Positions 16,681 to 25,590 are shown, counted from the stretch's first letter. The stretch: DNA of 64,000 nt from Geothrix sp. (GCF_030219325.1 NZ_CP126625.1:310001-374000); one strand, 5' to 3'. Numbers and translations are program-made. The notes: generated by a model from the letters alone, not told the origin.

Positions 16681-19600
16681 CTACTTGACTTCGGCGGCAG
16701 AAGCCTTCGCAACCGCCAAACGTTTGGCAGCCTCAGGACTCCTTCGTGGTGGTTTGGTCTTACTCCCCGGCTGTTTGGATTTTCCGCCAGGCTTTGTGAT
16801 CATGGGCGTCGCGCTATAGGTTTCCCCCGTAAGCTGGTTGAGGTTGTTGAAGGTCGAAGCCGTCGTCGCACCGTTGATTTGCGATGTCGTGCGATTCCCA
16901 GCCTCGTCATAGCCATATCCGTACGCAATCAGGACGGATTGAGTCACCGCGTCGGTCTGAGTGTTCGACAGGATCTGACCCACCGCATCATAGGTGAAGG
17001 TATTCACCTTGGGGTTCTGTGCATCCGCCTGAGTGGTCCAGGTCTGAATCTGGCCGTTGGCATCATAGGAGTAGCTGAATGCTGAGATGTTCGTTCCATT
17101 TGCCTTCTGGTTCTGAATCGATTGAAGTCGCTTGTCTCCGCTCGCGCTGGAATAGCCAAACACTGTGCTTTGACCATTCGGCAGCGCAATGTTTTGAAGA
17201 CGGTTTGTGGGCCCATCAAACGTATAAGTGAAAGTGCCAAGCGGATTGGCTACAGTGCTCATGCGTCCGAGGACATCTAGGGTGCGGGTCTCGTTGATGT
17301 CATTGATTCCCCGAGTGGTGACCCGACCAAGCGCGTCATAGCCATAGGTGATGGTGCTATTGGCCAAGGGGCCGGTGACACTCGCCAATCTACCGGCACC
17401 CAGGGTTGGAGTAGAGGTGATTGGATTGTATACGTAGGTAGTCGTTCCCAATCCACCTGTTGAAGTGGCAAGCCGATTGAAACGACCATCGTATGTGTAG
17501 CTCACATTCGGCGTGGGCTTGCTGGTGTTGGAATAGGTCACTGCAGCCAGGGCGTTGTCCTGGTAGTAACTGTACTTGGTGACCTGAGCCTTGGCGTCGA
17601 TTCGCTGAGCAAGACGACCGATCGCGTCATAGGCGTATTGCAGACTTGTCAGGTCAGGAAAAATTTTTCCGGTCACGCGCCCCTGAATATCCCTCACCCA
17701 TGATGTGATCTTCCCTTGGGGATCAGTCAGACCATCTAGCGTTCCACACCCACACCAGTCGAGACGAGTGATGCGCCCTTGAGGATCCTGCACACTGGTG
17801 AGTTGTCGGCTTGCGTTGTAGGACATCACGGTCCAGCGCCCGAGCCGGTCCTTTGTTTTCCACGCATCCAGCCGATCGAAAAGCGTTTCCTCGGTGGTGC
17901 CGTCTGGGTAGGTAATCGTGGTTCGGCGATCTAAATTATCGTAGTCGTAGGTCAGAGTGTAATTGTCGGGTTGATTCGTGACTGTTTTTACACGCCCCAC
18001 GAGATCATATGTAAAGGTTGTGATCTGTTGACCCGCATTCAGCAGCGGGCCTTTCACGTTCTGAAGGTATCCGTTCAGGTCATAGGTTAGGGTGGTGACC
18101 TCCGATTTCGGATTGGTGATGGTCAGGATCTGGCCGAAACCGTTGTAAGTGAACGTGGTGGTTTGCCCAGCTGCATCGATTGTGGTCAGCGGTTTGTGCT
18201 GAGTGTTGTAGGTGTACTTCGCGAGGAGGTCATCAATCCCGCCAGTGAGGTTGTGAACCTCCAGCAAATCGATGCCATCCGTGGAGTAGACATATGAAGT
18301 CACCCTCCCCAGCGGGTCAGTGACCTGGGTGGGCTTCCCAATGGTGTTGTAGGTGGTGAGGGTCGACTGGGTGCTTAGGTCATCCAGAATCCGCAATACG
18401 GCACTCGGACTAGATATGGTTCCCATCTCCTGGGAGTTTGCCTGACCGGCCTGTAGAAACCAGGTCCTAGACTCTAGTGGTTTCTTTTCCCAAGACGGGA
18501 CCGAATTCAGCCAGCCTCCAGGTGAGTACACCCAATGAGTGATCTTGGCCTTGGTGTAGTCGCCCGGATAAATCTCCATGGCTCTCTTATCCCAGTAATA
18601 GGAATTAAAGAACCAATGCCCTGTATTAACCACTCCGACTGGCGCCACAGGATCTGACAAGGGGAGACTGCTGACCAGGCCGACATATTCACTGCGTTCC
18701 TGATCCCCAGAAGGGTCCGTCGCAAGTATCCAAGTATTGTTCGCCGCACCATTGCCACAAGCGAATGTGCTTGTGCCATAGGGGGTGGTCATGCCGTTGA
18801 TGAAATCGGCAGCCATCGCCGGGTTCTGGGTGGTCGGCCCATAGCTGAACGTCGTGGTTATTCCCAATGCATCCGTGATGGATTCCAAAAGGCCAGACGC
18901 TGTATAGGTCATGCTTGCCGTTCGACCGAAGGGGTCCGTGACTAAGGTGACTTTCTTGGGATCTCCTGCCAACCCGTAGGAAAGGGTTGTCACCTGGCCC
19001 AAGGCATCGGTGACGGTTGTTAGACGGCGCTGGGCATCGTAGCCGTAAGTCACTGTGTTACCCGATGGGTCGATCGATCTTGTCCGGAACAGGGTCCGAG
19101 GCGCCACGATCGCCCCATCGGTCAGATCGTAGATGTCGCTGCTTCCATCCCGGTGAACCACCTTGTAGGAGGAGGCTGAGGTCCGGACCAGCTGATCCTG
19201 ATTGAAGTAGTCCGGGGCATAGGTCTGGGTGAGAGTGTTGTAGCCAACCTGGGCTTTCATGCCCCCGCTGGCTGGGAGTAGCTTCACCGTCTGGCCTACT
19301 GTCGTCGGATCATCGGTGAGAGTAAGAACCCAATCAAACGCCCATTTCGGTCCTAGGTTTGAGTAGGTATAGGTGGCCGGCTGATCGGCGTTCTTACTGT
19401 TGTAGGTGAGAGTAAGGGCGATCTTTTGTCCACGTGGAGGCGTGTAGGAAACTGGAATATCGTTGAGCAAAAGAGCCGAGCTGAGCGTGTTGAGCTGAGC
19501 CACCGGCATTCCGGTGCAGGCTGGTGCGAGATTTTCGGGAACAGGTGCATGAGGGTCCGCGGCGGTTCCACCGCCACAGGAGTCACCAGCCCATATCCGT

Positions 19601-20571
19601 GCCGCTTCAGACTCGGACACCGAGTGCCATCCAACTGGAAGTTGGCCATTGGGAATGAGAGCGTAACCAGAGCTTTCCTGGTTCAGAGTGGCTTCATGAA
19701 TCCACCTCTCCCCTCCGAAGAGTGAGTCCCTCACAAGAAGCATCCCATCGCGCTTTTGAATTACGGCCACAAAGTGGCCGAGGCTCAGGTGCACCATGGC
19801 TGGAGTTGACCATTCCTGCCCAGTCTCTCGATGGGCCATTTGGAGATTCAACTTTCGAGCATTTGCCATTCGCCAGTTCTGCAACAGGGAGGTGCCATCG
19901 GTTTCGATGGGCATTGCCAGAATCGAGCGATCCAACGGCATCCCTGAATGAATTTCTCGCTCAAGCACTGAAAGTGCCATCGGACCGCATTTCAAACCTG
20001 ACCTGGGATCTGCCGCCAACCCGTCCAACACGGTCCGCGCAAAGGCCAGCTGAGTAGACGGCTTGCCGTGAACCGGTCCAGACCAACCATCGACTACTTG
20101 GAGGACGTTCTGAAGATCCTCCCTCCTCCCTAGGTGGCTCAGAAGCTCCGCATAAGATCCGGCAATTCGATTCAGGAGCATCCGTGAACTGGACCTCTGA
20201 TCAGCACGAGCCAAATTCCATGCCTTGACCCAGTACTCGAGACTTCGAGACACCTGCCCTGCCTCTAGGGCCATGTCCGCCAGATTGGCGCACAGCGAGG
20301 CATTCCAACTCGAGTGAGGGTAGGCTCTCAGAAATGGGTCCAACGCTTCAGTACTGGACTTACGTCGGCATTCACCCAGCGCTGCCAAAAGCGCTCTGTT
20401 TTCGACTTCGGAGGGAATCGGTCCAAGGGGCATCAAAGGTTCCCCGAAGACGCTCGCAGCTTGCACTTGTGTAAGGCCAACGGATACCGTTAGGCCCACC
20501 TGGGCTCCCTGTCCCGATAAGGGCGCAATCAACACAAGACCCCAGAATTGGGAAGTCCCTCGGCGCATCAT
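16681..20571 (-). CDS. RHS-repeat protein with N-terminal C39-like peptidase domain, no RHS core
   Basis: 1296 residues from ATG 20571, preceded by GGAGAG; the TTG at 20631 is unlikely. Signal peptide, then a TPR-like helical region (to ~residue 190), then a C39/papain-like domain with C195 (KCGPMAL), H266 (LGHFVAV) and D282 (LVRDSLFGG). From ~residue 380 to near the end run YD/RHS repeats (SYGLAGD…YDLNGYL…YDAIGRL). The protein stops with a basic tail (TKPPRRSPEAAKRL) after 'YDEAGNRTTSQINGATTASTFNNLNQL' and has neither the RHS core nor a toxin tip. Those are encoded by the next gene, 10 bp downstream, whose RHS part begins where this one ends. The pair may act together as a split RHS shell. 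Confidence 0.82.
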   Translation of the reverse strand: MMRRGTSQFWGLVLIAPLSGQGAQVGLTVSVGLTQVQAASVFGEPLMPLGPIPSEVENRALLAALGECRRKSSTEALDPFLRAYPHSSWNASLCANLADMALEAGQVSRSLEYWVKAWNLARADQRSSSRMLLNRIAGSYAELLSHLGRREDLQNVLQVVDGWSGPVHGKPSTQLAFARTVLDGLAADPRSGLKCGPMALSVLEREIHSGMPLDRSILAMPIETDGTSLLQNWRMANARKLNLQMAHRETGQEWSTPAMVHLSLGHFVAVIQKRDGMLLVRDSLFGGERWIHEATLNQESSGYALIPNGQLPVGWHSVSESEAARIWAGDSCGGGTAADPHAPVPENLAPACTGMPVAQLNTLSSALLLNDIPVSYTPPRGQKIALTLTYNSKNADQPATYTYSNLGPKWAFDWVLTLTDDPTTVGQTVKLLPASGGMKAQVGYNTLTQTYAPDYFNQDQLVRTSASSYKVVHRDGSSDIYDLTDGAIVAPRTLFRTRSIDPSGNTVTYGYDAQRRLTTVTDALGQVTTLSYGLAGDPKKVTLVTDPFGRTASMTYTASGLLESITDALGITTTFSYGPTTQNPAMAADFINGMTTPYGTSTFACGNGAANNTWILATDPSGDQERSEYVGLVSSLPLSDPVAPVGVVNTGHWFFNSYYWDKRAMEIYPGDYTKAKITHWVYSPGGWLNSVPSWEKKPLESRTWFLQAGQANSQEMGTISSPSAVLRILDDLSTQSTLTTYNTIGKPTQVTDPLGRVTSYVYSTDGIDLLEVHNLTGGIDDLLAKYTYNTQHKPLTTIDAAGQTTTFTYNGFGQILTITNPKSEVTTLTYDLNGYLQNVKGPLLNAGQQITTFTYDLVGRVKTVTNQPDNYTLTYDYDNLDRRTTITYPDGTTEETLFDRLDAWKTKDRLGRWTVMSYNASRQLTSVQDPQGRITRLDWCGCGTLDGLTDPQGKITSWVRDIQGRVTGKIFPDLTSLQYAYDAIGRLAQRIDAKAQVTKYSYYQDNALAAVTYSNTSKPTPNVSYTYDGRFNRLATSTGGLGTTTYVYNPITSTPTLGAGRLASVTGPLANSTITYGYDALGRVTTRGINDINETRTLDVLGRMSTVANPLGTFTYTFDGPTNRLQNIALPNGQSTVFGYSSASGDKRLQSIQNQKANGTNISAFSYSYDANGQIQTWTTQADAQNPKVNTFTYDAVGQILSNTQTDAVTQSVLIAYGYGYDEAGNRTTSQINGATTASTFNNLNQLTGETYSATPMITKPGGKSKQPGSKTKPPRRSPEAAKRLAVAKASAAEVK

Positions 20572-20725
20572 TTCTCTCCAGGAGTTGTAGGAATACCGCA
20601 AAGAGAAACAGATTAAGTGGTTACCCGTCAAATAAATTTCATGTTACATATTTGATTTTTAATTCCAAGTTGACCTCAATTCCGCTTGGATGGATACCAT
20701 CCTTTAGCCCTCACAAGGATTTGCC

Positions 20726-21838
20726 ATGGTTTCCATAGTTGCCCTGTTTCTCGCCTTCTTACCCATTGCCCAGGGAACTTCAGGCGGGCCGACTGCGCCT
20801 GGAGGGGCTTCGGTCAAAGAACTGGTCTCCGTTCAGAGACGGGTGACCGTCAAGACGCTTGTCGGTCAACCCGGCTGGCCTGGAGCTGTTAACGGACCGA
20901 CCAGTTCCGCCCTGCTTTTTGAGCCCCATGGTGTGGCGGTGGGCAACGACGGTACGGTCTATATCTCAGAGGCTGGCAACCATGCACTCCGCCAATTCAC
21001 ACCAGATGGCATCCTTAGGCCGTTGGCAGGTTCCCTCGGGCGCGAAGGTGGCCAGGATGGGAGTGGGGGAGAGGCTAGATTCTATTTACCAAACAGCCTG
21101 AGCATCGACCACAAGGGCAATCTTTTTGTGGCAGATCTCGCGAATCACGCCGTCCGCAAGATCACGCCCAAAGGCGTGGTCACCACCTTTGCTGGGAAGC
21201 TGAGGGCCCTTGGAGATGCGGATGGCCCGGCGTCAGTGGCTCGGTTCAACCGTCCCCACGGCATCGCGGTTGGGGATGATGGCACGGTTTACGTCACCGA
21301 CGCTGTGAACCACACCATCCGCAAGATCACCCCTGATGGGAGGGTTGTCACGGTCGCAGGAAAGGCACTGCACCCTGGCTCAATGGATGGAGTAGGAACT
21401 GAGGCCCGATTCCTGATGCCGTTCGCCATCGCCGTAGATCGAAATGGGACGATGTTCGTCGCGGATCGTGGAAATGATGCCATCCGGAAAATCACACCAG
21501 ATGGCGTCGTCACGACCTTAGCCGGCAAGCTCGGTGTCCCTGGGACGAAAGATGGGCTTCGTGGTGAAGCACGGTTCTCCAGCCCGCGTGGCATTGACAT
21601 CGACCAGAATGGAAATCTTTATGTCGCAGACTACGATAGCTGTCTGATTCGGATGGTCTCACCAGAAGGGCTTGTCACCACCTTGGCGGGAAAGGGGTAT
21701 GAAGCGGGAAGTGCCGATGGATCTGGTTTGGAAGCACGCTTCAAGGGCCCCCACGGGATTACGGTCGACACCAAGGGGCGTGTTTTCGTCGCGGACTCCG
21801 ACAACCACCTCATCCGAATGTTGATTCTAAACGACTAG
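20726..21838 (+). CDS. Secreted NHL-repeat beta-propeller protein
   Basis: 370 residues from ATG 20726 with AAGGA upstream. Signal peptide MVSIVALFLAFLPIAQG; then six NHL repeats of ~56 residues with the pattern 'P-GIAVD-NGT-YVAD--NH-IRKITPDG-VTTLAGK', i.e. one full six-bladed propeller. Such domains bind proteins or glycans outside the cell; no enzyme residues are evident. It is divergent from the RHS operon across a 154-bp AT-rich gap (20572-20725) that must hold both promoters, including a TTGACC near 20671. It may belong functionally to the RHS locus, but only position suggests that. Confidence 0.8.
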   Translation: MVSIVALFLAFLPIAQGTSGGPTAPGGASVKELVSVQRRVTVKTLVGQPGWPGAVNGPTSSALLFEPHGVAVGNDGTVYISEAGNHALRQFTPDGILRPLAGSLGREGGQDGSGGEARFYLPNSLSIDHKGNLFVADLANHAVRKITPKGVVTTFAGKLRALGDADGPASVARFNRPHGIAVGDDGTVYVTDAVNHTIRKITPDGRVVTVAGKALHPGSMDGVGTEARFLMPFAIAVDRNGTMFVADRGNDAIRKITPDGVVTTLAGKLGVPGTKDGLRGEARFSSPRGIDIDQNGNLYVADYDSCLIRMVSPEGLVTTLAGKGYEAGSADGSGLEARFKGPHGITVDTKGRVFVADSDNHLIRMLILND

Positions 21839-21929
21839 GTTTCTAGCGTTCTCACCGAAATTCGCCCCGAATGGGATAACAGTTCCATTCCTTTGAAGGG
21901 CATTCGATCCAGAAATTAAGCTAAGGACT

Positions 21930-22697
21930 TCACGACTCTGGATGCAATTCGCCCATCGGTAGCACCTTCAGCATCGCCAAGAAAGCATCGATCGCCTGTT
22001 GCAGGAACAACTGATGCGACGGGTACTGTTTGATGGACAGGTAGATGTAGTGGCATGCGATCACTCGCTTCCATTTCGCATTCAGGAGTTGGGCAGGCGG
22101 GTCCAACACCATGGGAACACCCATGCCGCTCGCATAAAGGATGTGGTTCCGGATATTGGCCTCCCTCCGGATGTAATCCAAAATATTCTTCGCCCCAGCT
22201 TCCGTCGCCAAGACAGAAAGACTCGTTGAGAAGGAGCGCAGTTTGTCTCCCGTCGAGGCCAGGAAGTTGAATGGCATATCCGGGACCATCACGTGGTCTC
22301 CGAAAAACGCTTTGTTCCTGATATGTAGGGTTGGAGGCTCCAACCCATCCTTCTTCATGACTAAAGTGAATTCAAACCCATGGTCGCGGATCAGCAAACC
22401 GAAGTCATGGCCGAGGACTGCAAGGAGGGCTGCAACTGCATTCTTGTGGAGGTGGCTGCGTGGCTGGAGTTTGTCTGCGTTGGGATAATTCAACTCCTGG
22501 AGGCAGCACATTAAGCCAGTGGCCGCCTCTTCCTCTGCTGTGATGGCCCTGAATGCCGCCATCGCGTTATCCACTCCCAAGAGCTTTTCGGCTTTCTCCA
22601 GGTGGTGGACCGCTGATTGGAAACAAAACCTGGACTTGCACTTCGGAAGCTTCTTGATCCTCTGTATCACGCCTAATTCGATTTCCTCAAATTCCAT
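21930..22697 (-). CDS. Unrecognised 255-residue protein
   Basis: Starts at ATG 22697 behind AGGAACA. The N-terminal half is helical (FCFQSAVHHLEKAEKLLGVDNAMAAFRAITAEEEAATGLM); 'A-ITAEEEA--GL' recalls HEPN/AbiV-like helical bundles but I cannot confirm it. The middle reads 'KDGLEPPTLHIRNKAFFGDHVMVPD' and the C-terminus 'REANIRNHILYASGMG…HYIYLSIKQYPSHQLFLQQAIDAFLAML'. No signal peptide or membrane helix. It lies convergent with the NHL gene and between it and an attC-like remnant. An accessory or defence role is only suggested by location. Confidence 0.6.
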   Translation of the reverse strand: MEFEEIELGVIQRIKKLPKCKSRFCFQSAVHHLEKAEKLLGVDNAMAAFRAITAEEEAATGLMCCLQELNYPNADKLQPRSHLHKNAVAALLAVLGHDFGLLIRDHGFEFTLVMKKDGLEPPTLHIRNKAFFGDHVMVPDMPFNFLASTGDKLRSFSTSLSVLATEAGAKNILDYIRREANIRNHILYASGMGVPMVLDPPAQLLNAKWKRVIACHYIYLSIKQYPSHQLFLQQAIDAFLAMLKVLPMGELHPES

Positions 22698-22717
22698 GGG
22701 TTGTTCCTGTTGGCCTC

Positions 22718-22828
22718 AGCCAACCGGCCGCGCTTGCACCAGTGTGCCAAGCGGAGCCGAGGAAGCGAGAGGTTGAGAGAGATCGAAAGAATATACAGGC
22801 GCAGTCCGAGTTGAGCCAAGGGGGGGCC
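22718..22828 (+). other. Decayed attC-like element
   Basis: About 100 bp alignable with the attC at 10586-10709. Both share 'TGCACCA', 'GCGGAGCCGAG', 'CAGGCG' and the tail 'TCCGAGTTGAGCCAAGG' (L' plus spacer). The R' position reads GGGGGCC instead of GTTAGGC, and no clear R'' is found (GCCAAC at best). It is probably a mutated copy of the same attC lineage and likely no longer recombines. Confidence 0.5.
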
Positions 22829-23308
22829 TCCCCTTACCCTGTGGCGCCTGGACCACCTAGAACCTGCCATGGGGCAACCATCCAGACCAGGCCAGCCTGC
22901 TCGAGAACCTAGTGGCTCCTGATCTTCCGATCTAGGGGGGCGTCCGGGGGACCCCTGCCCCCTCACTTCGCGCCGCAATTCCCACCAGCGTGCTCTTGCC
23001 CGAGGCGATCTGGATGAATCGACCCAATGAGGTGCTGGCATCGGGCATGAGGGCGGACACCCACACTCTGGAATTTCCACCTTTGTCAGATTACCAGAGC
23101 CCGCGCCATCGGAAAAAGTTCTGATCTGTATTGATTAAATAATGCAGGAAAATCCAATAAATGCCAATTTATTCAGAGCCTTTCTGTGACCTCCGTTAAT
23201 TCACTGTCCCTCTGAGCCAGACGTCCCGGGTCGGCGGCAAGGCAAAAAACAATGGCTACAGGTCCCCTGAGTTTGGAGTAGGATGCCCCTCCCCGCTGTT
23301 GTGAGTTC
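22829..23308. other. 480-bp stretch without a supported gene
   Basis: Contains short frames only. On the minus strand around 22970-23060 a frame reads 'MPDASTSLGRFIQIASGKSTLVGIAARSEG', possibly a scrap of a lost gene. Around 23120-23180 there is an AT-rich patch (TTGATTAAATAATGC) that could hold a promoter for the genes to the right. Confidence 0.4.
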
Positions 23309-23575
23309 GTGGGTTTCGGCTACCCTTCAGCCAATGCTCCAACTCCAGATGCCCTCGGTCATGCAAATTGCATTGCTACCCGTGGAGTCAACATGCCGAC
23401 CCACCCATCTCAGCCTGAAGGTCCTGGTGCCTCGCACCCTTGTGATCCTCCTGTCACATCTGAGTCGTTCATGCACGCCTTTCACTCAGCATCGAGTGGG
23501 GCCAATGACCTGAACAGGGACCTTCAGGAGCAGTTCACTCTCCCTGACTCAGCTGCAAACCTCCGATTCCGATGA
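23309..23575 (+). CDS. Doubtful small ORF in frame with the C39-like gene
   Basis: 88 codons (MGFGYPSANAPTPDALG…LPDSAANLRFR) ending in TGA three bases before the ATG of the next gene and in the same frame. Rich in Pro/Ser/Ala and without a recognised domain. It could be a real leader protein, an N-terminal extension cut off by a point mutation, or nothing. Confidence 0.25.
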   Translation: MGFGYPSANAPTPDALGHANCIATRGVNMPTHPSQPEGPGASHPCDPPVTSESFMHAFHSASSGANDLNRDLQEQFTLPDSAANLRFR

Positions 23576-23578
23576 CGC

Positions 23579-25120
23579 ATGGTTGAGAATGAAATCTCGG
23601 TAATCCAATTCACCCAGGAATCTTTGGTGGATTTGGTCTGTGGGGCGAGCGCCTCCGGTAATAGGCTGGTGCCTCCTCAGGTCAAGTACCTCGCTCGATA
23701 CTGTGAGCGTCTCGGTGTCAAAACCCTCGTTCATGAGCGGCATTACATTGACCGCCATTTTATGGACGAGTACGCCAACTACTACAGTCGGAAGCTTGAA
23801 CCACCCCCGAACTTCGTCCAGCGCGTTCACTTCTTTGCTCATGCATTCAGCGACGCACAGCTTGCCCAGTGGTTGAGAAAGGGCTTCGCTTCCCCTACCG
23901 ATAGGCAGTTGGCTGAGAGGGAGATCCAAGCCCCGCCGGGAGGGACCAATCTCTCAAGCGGGTACTGTGGTTACAGCTCCATCCGCCCAATACAGACAGT
24001 TCCCCTTGGGCGAACAATCATCGTCCGGCTCCCTGATGAGGAAGGGCCTGAACGACAAATTTGGACCACCAACTCACATTCCGTCCATCTTGGCAACCTT
24101 CGGCTCACTGTAGAAGGCTTGGCCTTCCAGCAACAGGATGCCGCTGTAGGGGCCTGTGCAACCGCAGCACTTTGGAGCGCACTTGACCAAGTTGCTCGTC
24201 ATGATGGAATTCGAGCACCCACTCCTGCTGAGATCACCGAAGCCGCCGTTCGAGGAGCCAGATCTGGTGGACGTTCCATGCTGTCGGCCAGTGTCGGACT
24301 CACCTTGCTTCAGCTCTGTGAAGCCACCAGAGGTTTTGGCTTTACCCCGGAGGTTTTAAGTCCTCTCGGACACCCCGAATACTTTTTCTTGGCCCTCCAT
24401 ACATATCTTGCTTCTGGGATCCCAGTTGTGCTTGGGCTAGTCGGCGAGGCAGGACGTCACGCTGTTACCGCCGCAGGCTTTCAGCTCAGCGGAAGCGACA
24501 ACGCAACCTTGTCCTGTAGCATTCCAGTTAGAAGTTCACGGCTCAACAAGATTTACATTCATGATGACCGCGTGGGACCATACGCACGGGCATTCATCAA
24601 GCCCATAGTCTTCCCACCAAAGGATTCGAGGCCTGGTCCCGAAGGCGTTTCGTTGGATCTAGAGTTAGAGGATGGAGTCTCTGAGCAGTGGGTCGTGGAA
24701 TGTGCGGTAGTGCCGGTCTACCCTAAGCTCCGACTCCCAGTCAGTTCCTTGATCTCTATTGCTGAATCGCTCGCCTCAGGGATGGAGCTGGTTGTTGGGA
24801 AGGCGAAAGCCCCTGCGCTTCGCGTAGATCTTCGCTATCAGAGAGCAGGGGAATACCTCAAAACCCTTTCTGGCCGGCTCTCCAACCCCGGTGGCGCCGG
24901 CGAGTTCGTCCGCAAGGTTTCGCTGTCTCGATGGTGTGCAATTGTCAGGTGGTCCGTCATGGATACCCCTGTTGCCGACTTTGTCTTCGACACCACCGAT
25001 GTGCTCAGGAATGCAGATTCCGACGTACCAGCACTCCTAAGATGCATCGTTTCGCTCTCCACTGAGTTTCAGGGTGCGATTGAACAAGCGGGGGCGGGAT
25101 TCAAAGTCCCCACAGTCTGA
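23579..25120 (+). CDS. Papain/C39-like putative cysteine peptidase
   Basis: 513 residues from ATG 23579 without a clear ribosome site. The central region looks like a papain-fold domain: 'AFQQQDAAVGACATAALWSAL' (candidate C193 with upstream Gln), 'LASGIPVVLGLVGEAGRHAVTAAGF' (candidate H294) and 'KIYIHDDRVGPYARA' (D329/D330). This is the order Cys-His-Asp of C39/bacteriocin-processing peptidases. The N-terminal ~180 residues (including 'KYLARYCERLGVKTLVHERHYIDRHFMDEYANYYS') and the C-terminal ~170 are unrecognised. It lies 69 bp before the XRE gene and just upstream of the ubiquitin-like operon. A link as protease or deconjugase is inference. Confidence 0.6.
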   Translation: MVENEISVIQFTQESLVDLVCGASASGNRLVPPQVKYLARYCERLGVKTLVHERHYIDRHFMDEYANYYSRKLEPPPNFVQRVHFFAHAFSDAQLAQWLRKGFASPTDRQLAEREIQAPPGGTNLSSGYCGYSSIRPIQTVPLGRTIIVRLPDEEGPERQIWTTNSHSVHLGNLRLTVEGLAFQQQDAAVGACATAALWSALDQVARHDGIRAPTPAEITEAAVRGARSGGRSMLSASVGLTLLQLCEATRGFGFTPEVLSPLGHPEYFFLALHTYLASGIPVVLGLVGEAGRHAVTAAGFQLSGSDNATLSCSIPVRSSRLNKIYIHDDRVGPYARAFIKPIVFPPKDSRPGPEGVSLDLELEDGVSEQWVVECAVVPVYPKLRLPVSSLISIAESLASGMELVVGKAKAPALRVDLRYQRAGEYLKTLSGRLSNPGGAGEFVRKVSLSRWCAIVRWSVMDTPVADFVFDTTDVLRNADSDVPALLRCIVSLSTEFQGAIEQAGAGFKVPTV

Positions 25121-25139
25121 CCTAGTTTTGAACTACCCC

Positions 25140-25168
25140 TTGCTTTGTTTGCTGTTTTAGCTAACATG
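25140..25168 (+). promoter_or_regulatory. Promoter and operator of the XRE gene
   Basis: Candidate -35 TTGCTT (25140-25145) and -10 TAACAT (25162-25167), spacing 16. The palindrome TTAGCTAA followed by CATG (25157-25168) covers the -10 box. The same arrangement recurs before the Ubl gene at 25562-25590, so this is probably an autoregulatory site of the XRE protein. Confidence 0.55.
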
Positions 25169-25189
25169 TAGAAATTGGATGGATGTTCT

Positions 25190-25537
25190 ATGCGCCACGT
25201 GCCAGAAGGTGTGAAGACTCTTGGTGAAGCCGTGAGACTCCTTCGCGAGCTAGAGGGCCTCACCCTACGTGGGCTTGCTGAAAAAATTGGCGTCTCTGCC
25301 CCGTTCCTTAGCGATCTAGAGCATGGTCGTCGGCAGACCGACAGGTACGAGCAACTTGCCTCCGCATTAAACACTCATATAGATGAACTTAGGGCTTTGG
25401 ACACTCGGGTCTCTGCTGATATGCGGGACTGGCTGGCCGCAAACCCTAAGCTTCTGTATCTATTGAGAGATATGCAAACCTCTGGGCGGCCTGTTCCCTA
25501 TGAGGCATTAAGGCGAACCTTCGACACAGAGGGTTGA
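25190..25537 (+). CDS. XRE-family helix-turn-helix regulator
   Basis: 115 residues from ATG 25190 (MRHVPEGVKTLGEAV), which has GGATG upstream. An in-frame ATG at 25175 would be almost leaderless given the predicted promoter. Residues ~10-65 form a classic Cro/C1 helix-turn-helix (RLLRELEGLTLRGLAEKIGVSAPFLSDLEHGRRQTDRYEQLASAL). The C-terminal ~45 residues (DMRDWLAANPKLLYLLRDMQTSGRPVPYEAL) may mediate dimerisation or sensing. Its gene precedes the ubiquitin-like operon, and both promoters carry TTAGCTAAYATG, so it probably represses that operon and itself. Repression is inferred from operator overlap with the -10 boxes. Confidence 0.82.
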   Translation: MRHVPEGVKTLGEAVRLLRELEGLTLRGLAEKIGVSAPFLSDLEHGRRQTDRYEQLASALNTHIDELRALDTRVSADMRDWLAANPKLLYLLRDMQTSGRPVPYEALRRTFDTEG

Positions 25538-25561
25538 TGGAAGAATTTCCCCTGGGGGGAC

Positions 25562-25590
25562 TTGACTTCTCTGACTTGTTAGCTAATATG
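25562..25590 (+). promoter_or_regulatory. Promoter and operator of the ubiquitin-like operon
   Basis: Candidate -35 TTGACT (25562-25567), -10 TAATAT (25584-25589), spacing 16. The motif TTAGCTAATATG at 25579-25590 overlaps the -10. It matches the motif at 25157-25168 in 11 of 12 bases and in its position relative to the promoter. A leader of about 30 nt would precede the Ubl gene. Confidence 0.6.

Noticed and set aside
22673-23080. 135-codon minus-strand ORF over the attC-like element
   Set aside because: Arg/Pro/Gly-rich, overlaps the start of the 21930-22697 gene, and covers the attC-like repeat; no coding signal.
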